Source: Dendrophyllia cribrosa (Eukaryota > Cnidaria > Anthozoa > Scleractinia > Dendrophylliidae). From it: 64,000 nt of DNA. Each line of letters begins with the position of its first letter. The stretch's first letter is position 1. The stretch lies in contig JAJLRJ010000005.1 of assembly GCA_024195265.1 (NCBI GenBank), positions 19,028,036 to 19,092,035 of the forward strand, read 5' to 3'. The position numbers were made by a program, and so were the translations under genes. Of the stretch, positions 23,167 to 34,800 are shown in pieces. A model generated the notes under the pieces. That model was not told the DNA's origin and did no database searches. It saw only the letters and a list, made by a program, of their open reading frames with translations.

Positions 23167-24087
23167 TAGTAGTAGACTAGTAGTACAGTAGTACACTAGT
23201 AGTACAGTAGTAGATAGCCATTAGATTTAAACCCTGCCACTGCATACCCCTGTATACCCCTGCATTCCCGTGCATCTAATTGGCTGCTTTCTTTATTTTT
23301 CCGAGGTGTTAATCTTTCATGCAAATTTAGTTCAGTGTAAGTTTATTAACGATGCGTAAAAGTTTTAAAGTGGGTGATAGCTAACTGGCAAACTGAAAAT
23401 CGACATAGAGTTTAGCGATGTAGCGGTTCAGAATGTTACGTTAAATAAGAATAAGAAGCGTTTCGAAAATATAGGAAGGGAAATCCAAATTAGTGTGCAG
23501 GAAGACACTTCAGCACAGTCAGTGCAGAATAACACAAAAGGGATAGGTAGTTGACGTCATGAAAAGGGAATCCTACAACAACAACAACAACAACAATTTA
23601 TTCTTTGTACAACAATACAAGAGTTGGGTGGTTTGGTTTGCCCTGCAAATAGCTGGAAAGCTAATCGTGGCGGGGCAAAACAAGTACATGAATAACACAA
23701 ATTATCTAATAATCCGTTTATTAGTATTTATTTATTAAACAGGGAAAAGTAGGGAAGGGAGGGAATGCAGGGGAATGCATTCGCGGGTCTCAAATCTAAT
23801 GGCAATCTACTATTGCCACTGCAGGGGTTATCAACTGGGACAGTTTTACTGCTTGGGTAAATAACTGCGTCGCGTGATGCTTTTTGAATCGTCATTTTCA
23901 AGCAAAAATTTCACGAATAATAGGTAAAAAGTAACGCGCACTCATTATATCTTGCAGGGCGGCTATGATCAAGCAAACCACTGTTCTAGACACACCGCCG
24001 CTTACAGTTATGATAATTACGTAAAGTCGGATCGTGACCATCAAGAAAACAGTGGGTTTTGAAAAGTCCCAAGTGTTTTCAATTTTA

Positions 24088-24509
24088 ATGGCAGGGGTAC
24101 CCGAGAGAGACGACGAACAGGCTGGAGCCAGGGATGCATTAAAAGTTAAATTTTCAGGCAGAACTCCTTTGTTTTCTTTTTCATTCTCTCTTAAAATTTC
24201 TAACAAGTGGTTGGCTGCAGGTGCATTAGCTGGCGGTTTGACGTTGGCAGCGTTTCTTTTAAAACATCCGGAGCTAGTCGGAAGTGCAGTGAGAAGCGCA
24301 TTGGAAGCACCAGGGCTTCAAGTTGGAAGCATCTCAACTAGTTCGATTCGTGTTGGACTGCAATGTGATAAAGTGGAGAGTTTTCTGCTATTTGTAAAGG
24401 ACTTTGAAAAAGAGAAAATAAAAGAAAGACTGGAAAAAGAGTTTCAAGAGGAATTAGAAGTGACACTCGAAAATTCCAAAGACGTATACGAAAAAGTTGA
24501 CCAGATAAG
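24088..24509 (+). CDS. Candidate first coding exon with membrane segment and coiled coil
   Basis: An ATG-initiated frame (MAGVPERDDEQ) runs 140 codons to an AG|GTAATG donor. It has a hydrophobic stretch (AAGALAGGLTLAAFLL, about residues 48-63) and then a long acidic/basic helix-like segment rich in Lys and Glu (about residues 106-140), suggesting a membrane-anchored coiled coil. The donor leaves two bases, exactly the phase needed by the first hydantoinase-like exon at 26939, so a fusion transcript is possible. It may instead be a separate gene whose later exons are unseen. No family is recognised. Confidence 0.45.
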
Positions 24510-24835
24510 GTAATGATATTCTATGCCAGTTAAAATAATTGGAACGACTCACTTACACTGTAGACGTTTAGTCTCATTTTCTTGTGTCTTATTCCCAATG
24601 GTTTTCTGAAAAGCTAATGGGGAAAACCGACTTAAGCTTGGATTTTCAGATAATGTGCACATAACACAGCATGCCTGAATGAAGCTTTTTAGGAATAAAT
24701 ATCTTACATATTTAACCCTCGGAATACAAACAAATTTATGCTCAACCCGTGACAAGAGGGAAGATGGAGTTGTGGTAGTGGTGTTTGTTGTTATTGATAA
24801 AATCCTCCGTGCTTTTCTTTGTCATCGTTCCTTTT

Positions 24836-26595
24836 TTTTTTTTTTTTTATTTATTTATTTTTTTTTTATTTCCTCGTTTAATTACAATATAATATTTACA
24901 CTACTTACAATACAATGCTTACATTACTTAACGATACTCTACTTACAACACGTGCAATACAATACTCACACTACTTACATTACAATGCTTACACTACTTA
25001 TAATACAATACTCTACTTATATACAATACGTACAATTACATTTCAATCAAAAAGGAGTAACATTTAACAATGACTAACAACAATAATAATACATTTATAC
25101 ATCACTTGTTACTTACAATATTTGAACTACAAAGTTTTTCAATTTTATATTTTAGGAGAATTTTGCGCATGAATTCTTGTACAGAAAGAGCTTTCTCTTC
25201 GAGTTTCGCACTATATATATAATACCGCATGAACAGGAAGGTGTAATTCAGTCTTCTCACCAGTTCTCCAGTTTTGGTGTTATTGATAAAAATTCCAAAT
25301 AATATATCCTTTTCACTTGGGGTGAAATTACATTTATTTGTATTATTAAACCATTCAAGAGTTTTTTCAATAAATGATTTAGTGAAAGAGCAGTCTTTAA
25401 AGGTGTGTTCTATAGAATCTTCCTCACCACAATAAATACAGTCACTATTTGGTTTGATACGAAATTTAAAAAGTTTCTTTCTGGTAACGACGATCCGATG
25501 AATAAATTTAAATTGAAATTCTCGTAATTTTTGTTCTTGACACAGTTTCGGTATAGATTTAAAAAGCTGGCACCAATCGTTCTCATTGAGGGGGAAAGTT
25601 TTATTCCATTTCTGTGTTCCAGTTTGATAGGCAGTATGGGTTTTGTTATTTAGAAGTTGATAGTAGTCTTTTGTTTTCAGCTTACCTAGATCAACTTGAG
25701 TCGTGGAGTCCAAAGAGAACATTGTTGAGTTTTCAATACAGTTGATTGGTAAAGAGACTATTTTTTGTTGTGCGAAGATCAAAAGGTCACTAGGAATTGC
25801 ACTAATAATTTGATAAAATTGGAGGAAGTTTGTTCTACAATCATATTTTGTCTGGAAGTCGGAAAAAGACATAAATTTACCGTTTTCATTTAAAAGGTGT
25901 CCAATAGAGATTATACCTTTGGAAAACCATTCTCGATAAAAGATAGGCTTTCCTCCAATTAATATGTTCTTGTTGTTAAAAAGGATAGTATTTTGTTCTT
26001 GTTGATGTTGGTATAAACATTTTAACTCTTTGAAATAATTTAACATTTCGATATAAAACTTTGGTAAATCCTCAAAGTATTTAAGTTCATAATTACACCT
26101 TAGGAGGAAGTTAAGACCACCGCATTTCTTAAAATAATAATTGGGAATAGCACTCCAATTTGATTCACCGGATTGTAGTAATCTCGATATCCATCCTAAT
26201 CTTAAAGACTTCGCAGTTAAATCAATATCCACCATACATAAACCGCCTTTATCATAATTCTGATATACTCCTTCACGCTTAATTTTATCTTTTTTGTTGT
26301 TCCATAGAAATTTAAAAAGCTTATCCTTTACAATTTGGAGGATACTCTTCGGAATACAAGTGTTAGAGAAAGAATGTATTAGCTGCGAGATTCCCAAGGA
26401 CTTAATAATCAATATCTTACCGTATAAAGTTAACGCCCTAGACTTCCACATATCTAAGTTTGATTGCAACTTCTGAACTTTCAGATTAAAATTAAAGTTG
26501 TCGTTGCCCGTTTCATCATACGAGATATAAGTACCTAAGATCTTAGTGGGACTTTTGACCCATTTCAATTGTAATGGTTTTATATCGTTTGGGGC
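24836..26595 (-). mobile_element. 5'-truncated L1/Tx1-like LINE with 13-bp target duplication
   Basis: CATCGTTCCTTTT occurs at 24823-24835 and again at 26596-26608. The minus-strand insert ends in an A-rich tail (poly-T on the plus strand) and begins abruptly inside the ORF2-like protein, as expected for truncated target-primed reverse transcription. It lies between the candidate exon at 24088-24509 and exon 1 of the plus copy. Confidence 0.92.
25102..26595 (-). pseudogene. LINE ORF2 C-terminal region (no RT domain)
   Basis: About 497 codons remain open inside the LINE. The reverse transcriptase itself is missing. What remains is the post-RT region with FKFLWNNKKDKIKREGV, a GGL motif, a tryptophan-bearing helical region, and a C-terminal zinc-knuckle-like CIYCGEEDSIEHTFKDC segment, typical of L1/Tx1-type elements. 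The first 11 codons of the longer open frame (26596-26628) are host sequence. The uninterrupted frame suggests a fairly young insertion. Confidence 0.85.
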
Positions 26596-26938
26596 CATCG
26601 TTCCTTTTGATAACTGAATAAAGAACATAACCGTCTTCAGTTAACACTCTTATATCAGGGATTTAACGGCAATTGTTAGCAACCAAGGGTATGTCAAACA
26701 AAAAGAGCTGTATGGCATGTTAGTTAGACTCGGCGCAATCAAATAAAACAGTGACCTACAATTTATGCGATTAGTCTGTCGAAATCTAGATCTACGCCTT
26801 AAATAACGGAAGTGGCATATTCATTATATTATCTATGGTTTATGCTTGTATTCCATTAAATGAATAAAAAGTATGCCCGTTAACTAGGATTAGTCTGCAT
26901 ATTCCACTTGTTTTTTTGTTGTTGATCCATACCCGTAG

Positions 26939-27390
26939 AAATTGGCTTTGTGTTGGAGTAGACGTTGGTGAAACAAACACTGATGCCGTAATCTTGATAA
27001 ATAAGGAGTTCATGTGCTGCTCATCTAAAGTGTTAACAACTGGAGACATTACATCAGGTGTCATGGAAGCTATCAGATCAGCACTGAGGCAGCTTCCAGG
27101 AGGATTTCAACCAAATCCTACTCAATATGTTTCAAGGGTCAACATTGGCACAACCCATTTCGTGAACGCCATTGTCCAGAGAAAGGGCCTGGTAAAAGTT
27201 GCTGTGTTGAGGTTATGCGGACCAGCTACAACAGCAATACCACCTTTGTGCGATTTTCCTGATGACCTGAAGGATGTGATTGGTGAAGTGCATTATTTCC
27301 TCAATGGAGGATACCAATATGATGGCTCTTGTATTACTGATGTTGATGAAGAGGAAGTGAAGAGGACGATCAAGGAAGTGCAGAAAGCAG
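26939..27390 (+). CDS. Plus copy exon 1: HyuA N-terminal domain with DVGE substitution
   Basis: Follows the acceptor CATACCCGTAG and starts one base into the end of a codon, so an upstream exon ending in phase 2 is required. It encodes VGVDVGETNTDAV, where the second glycine of the usual DVGG is glutamate. The first ~100 nt are poorly matched to the minus copy; the rest is about 97% identical. Confidence 0.85.
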
Positions 27391-28726
27391 GTGTGATCAA
27401 TAAGCCGCATTTTCTAAGAAAGCTTATCAGCGGTATGTTGGGAGTGCACTTGTGTTCTCCTAACATCGGTCAAGTTTATACCAGATGACATAGTTTATAC
27501 CAGATGAAGAGCCACCTTTGTGGAAACGCTGATATTAAACCATTATTATTATTATTATTATTAAGTAGGTCTATAACGCCTTTTAGTTTTTAAATAATGC
27601 GGACTATTTTTTATTAGTTTTATTTTTATGAAATAACGTGATAACCATTCTCGTTATCCCCAATCAAAAAAACATTATGATCCCATTTCGACCGTTATCG
27701 ATTCCTTTGCTACACTGAGTAGTTGGACATGATAAATTTGATTTTAACTTTTAGAAGTAATATCTTTTCTGTAGTTAATTATTCTATTGTTGCATTTTGT
27801 TAAGCGCTTTCGAATATTTTTAATAGTTTAAGCGCTATATGAGTTTACATTTTATTATAGTAATAATAAATATCATAACTCAAAAGATGGGTATTTTAAC
27901 CTAATTTTTTCTGTGATGCTAAAAATTCCTAGGTATCAAGAATGTTGTCATCGTTGGAGTATTTTCTCCTGTTTCTGGGAAACAAGAAGACCAAGTGGCA
28001 GACATCATCAAATCCGAGTGTCCAGACATTAGTGTGACGCTTTCGCATGAAGTTGGCCTCATTGGACTTCTCGAGCGGGAAAATGCTGCTATTCTTAATG
28101 AGAGCCTGAAGCCACTTTGTTATCGAACAGTGAAGGCATTCTGTGCGGCTTTGAATAAACTTAATTTGAAGTGTCCTTTGTACCTGACGCAAAATGATGG
28201 CACTATAATAAGGTATATAAATGTTATTAGCTATCAATGACTAATTTATTTGAATTAGAAATACATCAGGTTTGGAATTTTCACTTTTGTAGGCGAATGA
28301 TCTCTCGACCTGCCGTTTTCTTTAATCTTCCAAGATATTTATTTCCTCATTGCTCGCTATTGTTACTCTTTGACGATCTTTATTATAAAACTCTATATAA
28401 TGTTTCGGGCGTTACTAAACACCGGAATGAGCGAAATGAACCGGAATGAGGCGGAATGGAGCGGAATGAACCGGAATGGACCGGAATGGACCGGAATGGA
28501 GCGGAATAGAGCGGAATAGAGCGGAACGAGGCGGAATGAACCGGAATGGAGCGGAATGAACCGGAACGAAACGAAATGGAGCGAAATGACACGTAAATGA
28601 TTCAGAATAAGACACTCGATAATTGCTGATGCTATGTTACTGAACTTTTTTTTAATTAAATTATCCTTTGAGACGGCGGCTTAAGTCCCGTCTGTAAGGC
28701 TGTTACAGATTATTGTACCCTCACTG

Positions 28727-28816
<90 letters not shown>

Positions 28817-31800
28817 TGTGCATCCGTTCTATTCGGAAATCAACCACTTCGATAATTAGGGATAGTGGTATTAGTGAAAAGTTATACTTTATACATGTGA
28901 TACCTTTTTTGAGTAGAACTCAAGAGTTAAAATACCTCGACCTCGTGTTCTCTGAATCCACAACTTTAATGAAAAGTCACAGCGAGTAAGAACATGCAAA
29001 CTATTTTGTGAGTGAAAAAAAAAATCATTACGAGAAATCTCGGGACAAACCAAAACGATATATCAAAAGGGTAACATTAGATAAAATATCGAATTTTTCC
29101 TTAGTCTATAATTTTTCTAGCTAATGGGAATGTTGTTTCTACCTAACCTTTTTTTTTCCTTCCATGGCAAGAAAGAAATATCGCAACTGTCACGCTGTCA
29201 CGCCAACCTTTCTTAAGTAGTACGCTGGCCCAAAATACTGCCTGTGTTTGTATCCCAGATGTAACTAGATGGAGGTTGTTCTAATCATGGCAAGCTTCAA
29301 CTACAAATGAACACAAAATACCCTTCAAGGGCCTGGCTAGACTGGACCGAGATCAGAAAGCAAGGTTAAGGTTTGTTTGATATCTGAATCATAACTTTTT
29401 CGTGAAAATGACTGTTATTTCTTTTCTTGGGTGTCCTGTGCCCGGGACTTCCCATAGGCCTTTTCGAGTGTTGCAATCATGTGCTCGGCTCGTGGGCCAT
29501 TTTGTTTTGTTAAAAGAGCCAGATTTATTTGCTCCTAGACGTTTTCCTTTTTTACGCCGGATTGAACTATGAGGATCCACACTTGTGTGAGTTTATTGTT
29601 TTGTACCTTTCAGTTATTCGCTTTGGCTTTACGTAGGCCGTTTTTCTTAGTCGGAACATTGCATTTTGTAGCGAATTGCACTGAATGAAGCTGAATGAAC
29701 ACAGATGTGAATTAACTACTCTGGGACTGAATGAGAAAGTGTAATCTCGACTGTGACATCCTACGGTGAAATAAAGCTCTTAACCTTACATCTTGGGAAA
29801 TGTCTGAATACGAAACCTGATCTGCTGATAAAATGGCTAAACACTGAAATCACACGCGTCCAGTACAAGTTCAAGGACAAAGTAAGGTACAAATTAACAT
29901 ACTTCAATAGAGTTTCTTTTCTGTCAAAGAAAGACATTTAAGTTGCGAATGTGCAAAGGTAAAGTCCGAGATTTCTGGCTGCTATAGTTCACATGCTCAG
30001 TACTTTCTGACAATTACAGTGTTGGTAATTTAAACGGAAACTACAACGATAACGATGTTCATGCAGTCAAGATGTTCACGAGTGTCCTGGAAAGTAACTG
30101 AACTCAGTCCTCGCTTAATCCAAACATGCTTTTGATAAACAGTTTAGCTGCATCATCAAGTGCATTGTACTTGGAAGTGTGCATGCGTGGTGGAATCCAG
30201 TTATCATGGCGTCTACGGGATAAGAATGTGCAAAGATACATTCCTAAATTCCTGGTCACGATAGTTCACATGCTCAGTACTTTCTAACCCCTACAGTGTG
30301 AGTAACGTCAATTGTAACAACAACGATAACAATGTTCAAACAGTGTTCTTCAAAGAATCAGGAAAGTAACTGACAGTAACTGAACTCAGTCCTCGTTTAG
30401 TCCAAACAAGCTTTTGATAAAAAGCTTAGCTTCATCATCGACTGCATTGTATTTTAAGTTGTGGGTGGTGGCATTCCAGTTTTCATGGCGTCTACGGATA
30501 CACTGTAGATCTGCATGGTAATAACGCGGCGAAGCTGTCGGTGTTATCTTCGATTTATTTGACCCCGCAATGAAATCCTTTTCGGGATGGCGAAGGATAA
30601 TACCATGGGGCGGCTGCTCCTGCTTGAAAGATTCCTTGCAACCAGCGCACAATTGTGCTCTTGTCTTGCGTAATTCGACCGCTTCAAAGGGATGGGTTGA
30701 ACTCATCCATGGTCTTGGCGAGTTGATTTTTTCTCTTCTTTCATCAACCATTCCACCTCGATAGTCGCCTGACTTTCTGTTTGATTTACCAGATTTTTTT
30801 CCAGCTGCCTCCTTTGTTTTTTCCTGCACAAGCAATGGAGTAAGAGACACCTCTCTCTTCAGTTTTCTTCTCCATTCAAGGAACTTGTCGAGACAGTCAT
30901 GGCCCATGTCTTGTGCAGCTGCAACGGTGTGACAGCATATCCGCGCTGATTTGTATCTGAAACATTTGCTGTCACAGGCAACTCTACCGTTAGCAAACCG
31001 TTCAACATAGTGTGGCGGACCATGAGAGCTTGCAACACTTCTGGCATCTGGATTTCCGCCTGCTGCCCGCATAACTCCAAAAGGATTGTTGAGTAGTTTC
31101 TCTGCATCCGCCCACACATCTGCAATCAATTGTTCTGGAACACTGCTGAAACGAACTTGGCTTGCAGGAGGGGAAATCTTCTTCCCTTCTTGATCTTTGA
31201 GAGAGTTTTCACAATTTTGAGAAGAGGAAGGAACGATTCTTGGAAGTTCTTGGGTCTCTTCGCTTCCCACAGATCCTTCATCAATTTCAATAGATGAAGC
31301 TGACTGACATGCGGTGTTCTGATCTCCTATGCTGGAGGTTGATGTGGCGTACTCTGCGATGTTGGCCTTTTCAAATGTTACCAAGCTGCGAGCCTTGCGA
31401 CGATAATCCAGACGCTGTTTATCTGTAAGGCTATGCCACTTTCCAGGTTCAAGCTGCAGGAACTGAAATCTCTTGTCCAACTCGTACTCTCCACTGCCGT
31501 ACAGGGCCTTGTCCTCTTCCCTTATCTGTGATTCTGCCTTTCGTCTTAACTTGTCGATGAAATCGGGCCAGGAGGACTTCTGGAATCCAGTCCACTGCTT
31601 TACACCAAAGTTCTCGCTCTCGTTGTCGTTCGTTGTATAATCTTGTACTTGCCCGGTACGCTGGTCGATGAGCTGGGAAGCTTCACGTACTGATGCAATC
31701 ATACATTGCTTAAAATCCGCAGACTGGAATTTCTGAAACCACGCGTAGAAACCCGGTGCCGATTTCTCCCATTTCTCTTTCAAAAGGTACAACTTCTGAT

Positions 31801-34800
31801 CAAATTCGTCTTCAGACGTAGCATCATATAGGCCCATGTGTAGGAGAGAACCTTCCTTTTGGCCGAACACATCATGTAAAATTTCCTTCTTGACATTGGC
31901 TGACACTTTCAAAGTGGAGTGCAGGTGATGCTCTATGTTTTCCTTCTTGTGGATGCGGCAAAGAAGAGCAACTGAGTTTGCGAAGGTTATTCGAAGAGCA
32001 TTGCGTAGAGCTTCTTCGTTGTCCGTACCATAAGCCTTTAGGTCGGCTAACTCGTGTCTCTTCCTAACTAATGCCTGGGTGAACATCAGGTAATCTTCGG
32101 TTTTGCGAGACATGTGGATGAACGAAGGACCAAGGAATACGGGTTGCTTCCCTGTGCGCCTGTTTCTCAACATCAGATTCTTGTAAGTGGTCAGAGTTAC
32201 AAAAAAGTCTCCCAGTTTGAATGTAGCATCGACTCCGAGTACTGAGAACCGGGTTGCGCTGGTGCAGAAACGAACCACGTTGTCCAGTTGATCTTCTAAC
32301 CCAAGAAAGGCATGCGGACTATCCGTAACGCTGATCTCTCGCAAGAATCCTTTGTTGCTTTCTTCTTGATTCTCTCGTAGCATCCTGTGAAGCCCAAGCA
32401 TTTCATCTTTCTGCGCAGAGCTTGTACTCAGAGCTTGACGACTGTTGTATGCTTGCTTTTTGTTTCTTGGTTCTTCCGAGATTGCTCTTGTCATCATGAT
32501 ATCACCACTCTTCCGGTGAACAGCATCATATGCATTGGATGGATTCATTTCACTGCAGTGGTGTTTAAGACACTGGAGTGTACTTCTAGAAGTTGGCACG
32601 AACATCCTTGATTCATCTTTGGAATTGCCATGTGCTGCTGGCAAGATTGCTATTTCAGGAGAATCTTTGAAGAAGTACTGGATAACAGCATATCGCATGT
32701 GTCTTCCCTTGTTGTCCTTTACAGTTGATATTATCCTTTTAAACTGCACTCCGTTTTTCTCCATGGTTCCCTTGTGCGTGCCATATTGCCGTCTTAAAAC
32801 AAATACGTCACTCGCCGGGTCAGTAGCTATAGGCTCTCCACACCATTCTACCGTACTAGTAACCTTTCCTTTGACAAAGCGGACCTTGTGCGATTTGATG
32901 GGACAAGAGATATCTGTGTAGACACCATTGTCGTCGGCTGTAAGATCGCCGATACCCACGGACTCCAGATCCACTACAAAAACGGTGTTGTGCTGTACTC
33001 TGACTGGCTTTTTGGTACACAGTTTCTCATCAGGTGGCCCCTCTAAGATAATGCTGTATATTTCTTTGGCTGAAAGGCCTTTACTTAAACGGCAATACAC
33101 TGGCGAACTGAAATCTTCATTATAAAAGTCATCCGCATCTTGCAATTGGAAAGCAGGGGAGGAACATCTTTCTTCGTCAAGAAAAAGACGACGTATCAAT
33201 GGCTTTTTACTGGTTGCCTGAGGAAAAGCAAAACAATTTATCAATCAGACAAATTTAACGGTTAAACGATTCTGCATTGTTTAATTCCAAGAGTGTAATT
33301 GTTTGTTTGAGGAACCTTAGGTTGGAGCATTGCCCTTGTGCCTAGTTGGTCACACTCCTGGGCATTTGACTCGAGATAAGCATTGACAAAATCATAAGTC
33401 CTATTACCCTTGTTACAAGCCTACTACTTACTCAGCCCGGAATTAACCTTTCTCTAAGATTGCGTTTTAAATTGTGGTTGTACATGAACAAAATATAAAT
33501 AGTGCTCACACGTGATTAATGACGTAATACAGCTCTCATTCGTCTTGATGCTAGTACAGGCGGTGACCAACTCCAATCCCCGTAGAAATTATTAAAATTT
33601 TCCATTAAACAGCATAAATATTTTTTTACAACATATTTTCCCTGTCTAAATGGTTACCTCTGCAAATAAGCAATTCGCATTAGAAAAATATGAATGCTAT
33701 GAATACAATTTGTTTCCCAGTGCTTTTTGTTTTATGAATGGATATTGTTACAAAATACAATACAAGAGCTTCTACAGCTGATTGTGATCGTGGTGGCCAT
33801 CTTGGATGGCAGAAATTGGCATCAAAGATGGCCGCCACTAATTTATATTTTGAGAATTTAACCAAAGCTTTGAGTTTTGAAGGACAAAGCAATCAAACAG
33901 TGGTGCAAATAAAACCTGTTCAAAACATTTGTGTATATTTATTTTTATATTAGACAAGTTTAAGACGCATGCAGACAATGTAATTAAACTATTTGCATAT
34001 ATATGTAATCATTTCATTATAAAAATTGTTGTCATCATAGAACTCACTTGTATTGCTTTATGTTTTATGTTATTTCACATCCGTGCCAAGTTAAGGTCAA
34101 AAATTCAAATCTCCTGACATCTTTTTATATGAAAATTAGGCCAGTGCAAAACCTCTAAGGCGCCTCGCCTTGAATTAGAGCTCCCTGATAAGGCTTAAAA
34201 TACGTCCCCCACCCTCCCACTCCCCTGAGAAAAAAATAAGTGGTTTGGAACATAGTACGCTTTAAAATTTACGTTCTTCAAATTCCATCCAAAATATTTC
34301 ATTACGGCAAACGCTGTGTTGGAAGTGTTCTTTTCAAGGACTGCCATACATTTTATTTTAAGAAAAACTAGAAAACGTCTTGAGTAGGTTTTAAGCTTGA
34401 AAACAAGTATTTTTCTTTTGAATTTTGATATTTTGCAGTTTGGGTAAATGGAAATAAAGAGTGTCATCGATGAGCAAAATTAAGGCCCCCCCTCCCCTCA
34501 ACTTTCAAATTAGCACCACCCTTTGAATTAGCCACGCCTTAAAAAATATAAGAAAATGCTGGTAACCATTAGAAATTAACAAATTTAACACAATGGACTG
34601 TTATATTTACCTCGGCAACTATTTTCTCTTCCTTAACTTTTTTCTTCAAAGGGCTTTTACTTGGCGAGTCGACGACATGTACTACGACGTCCTCCTTCAG
34701 TTTTACTGGTGAATCCAGACATACCACCTCCCTAATTGGCATAAAAAAAATGTTACACAATGCATGTATTAATGTACAATCGTATGATTTTAAGTATTAT

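Noticed and set aside
28383..28615. Frames rich in Ser-Ile-Pro-X-His (also at 36609-36945)
   Set aside because: They read through the CGGAAT minisatellite of the MULE terminal repeats in several frames at once.
32535..32921. 128-codon plus-strand frame
   Set aside because: Antisense shadow of the MULE transposase.
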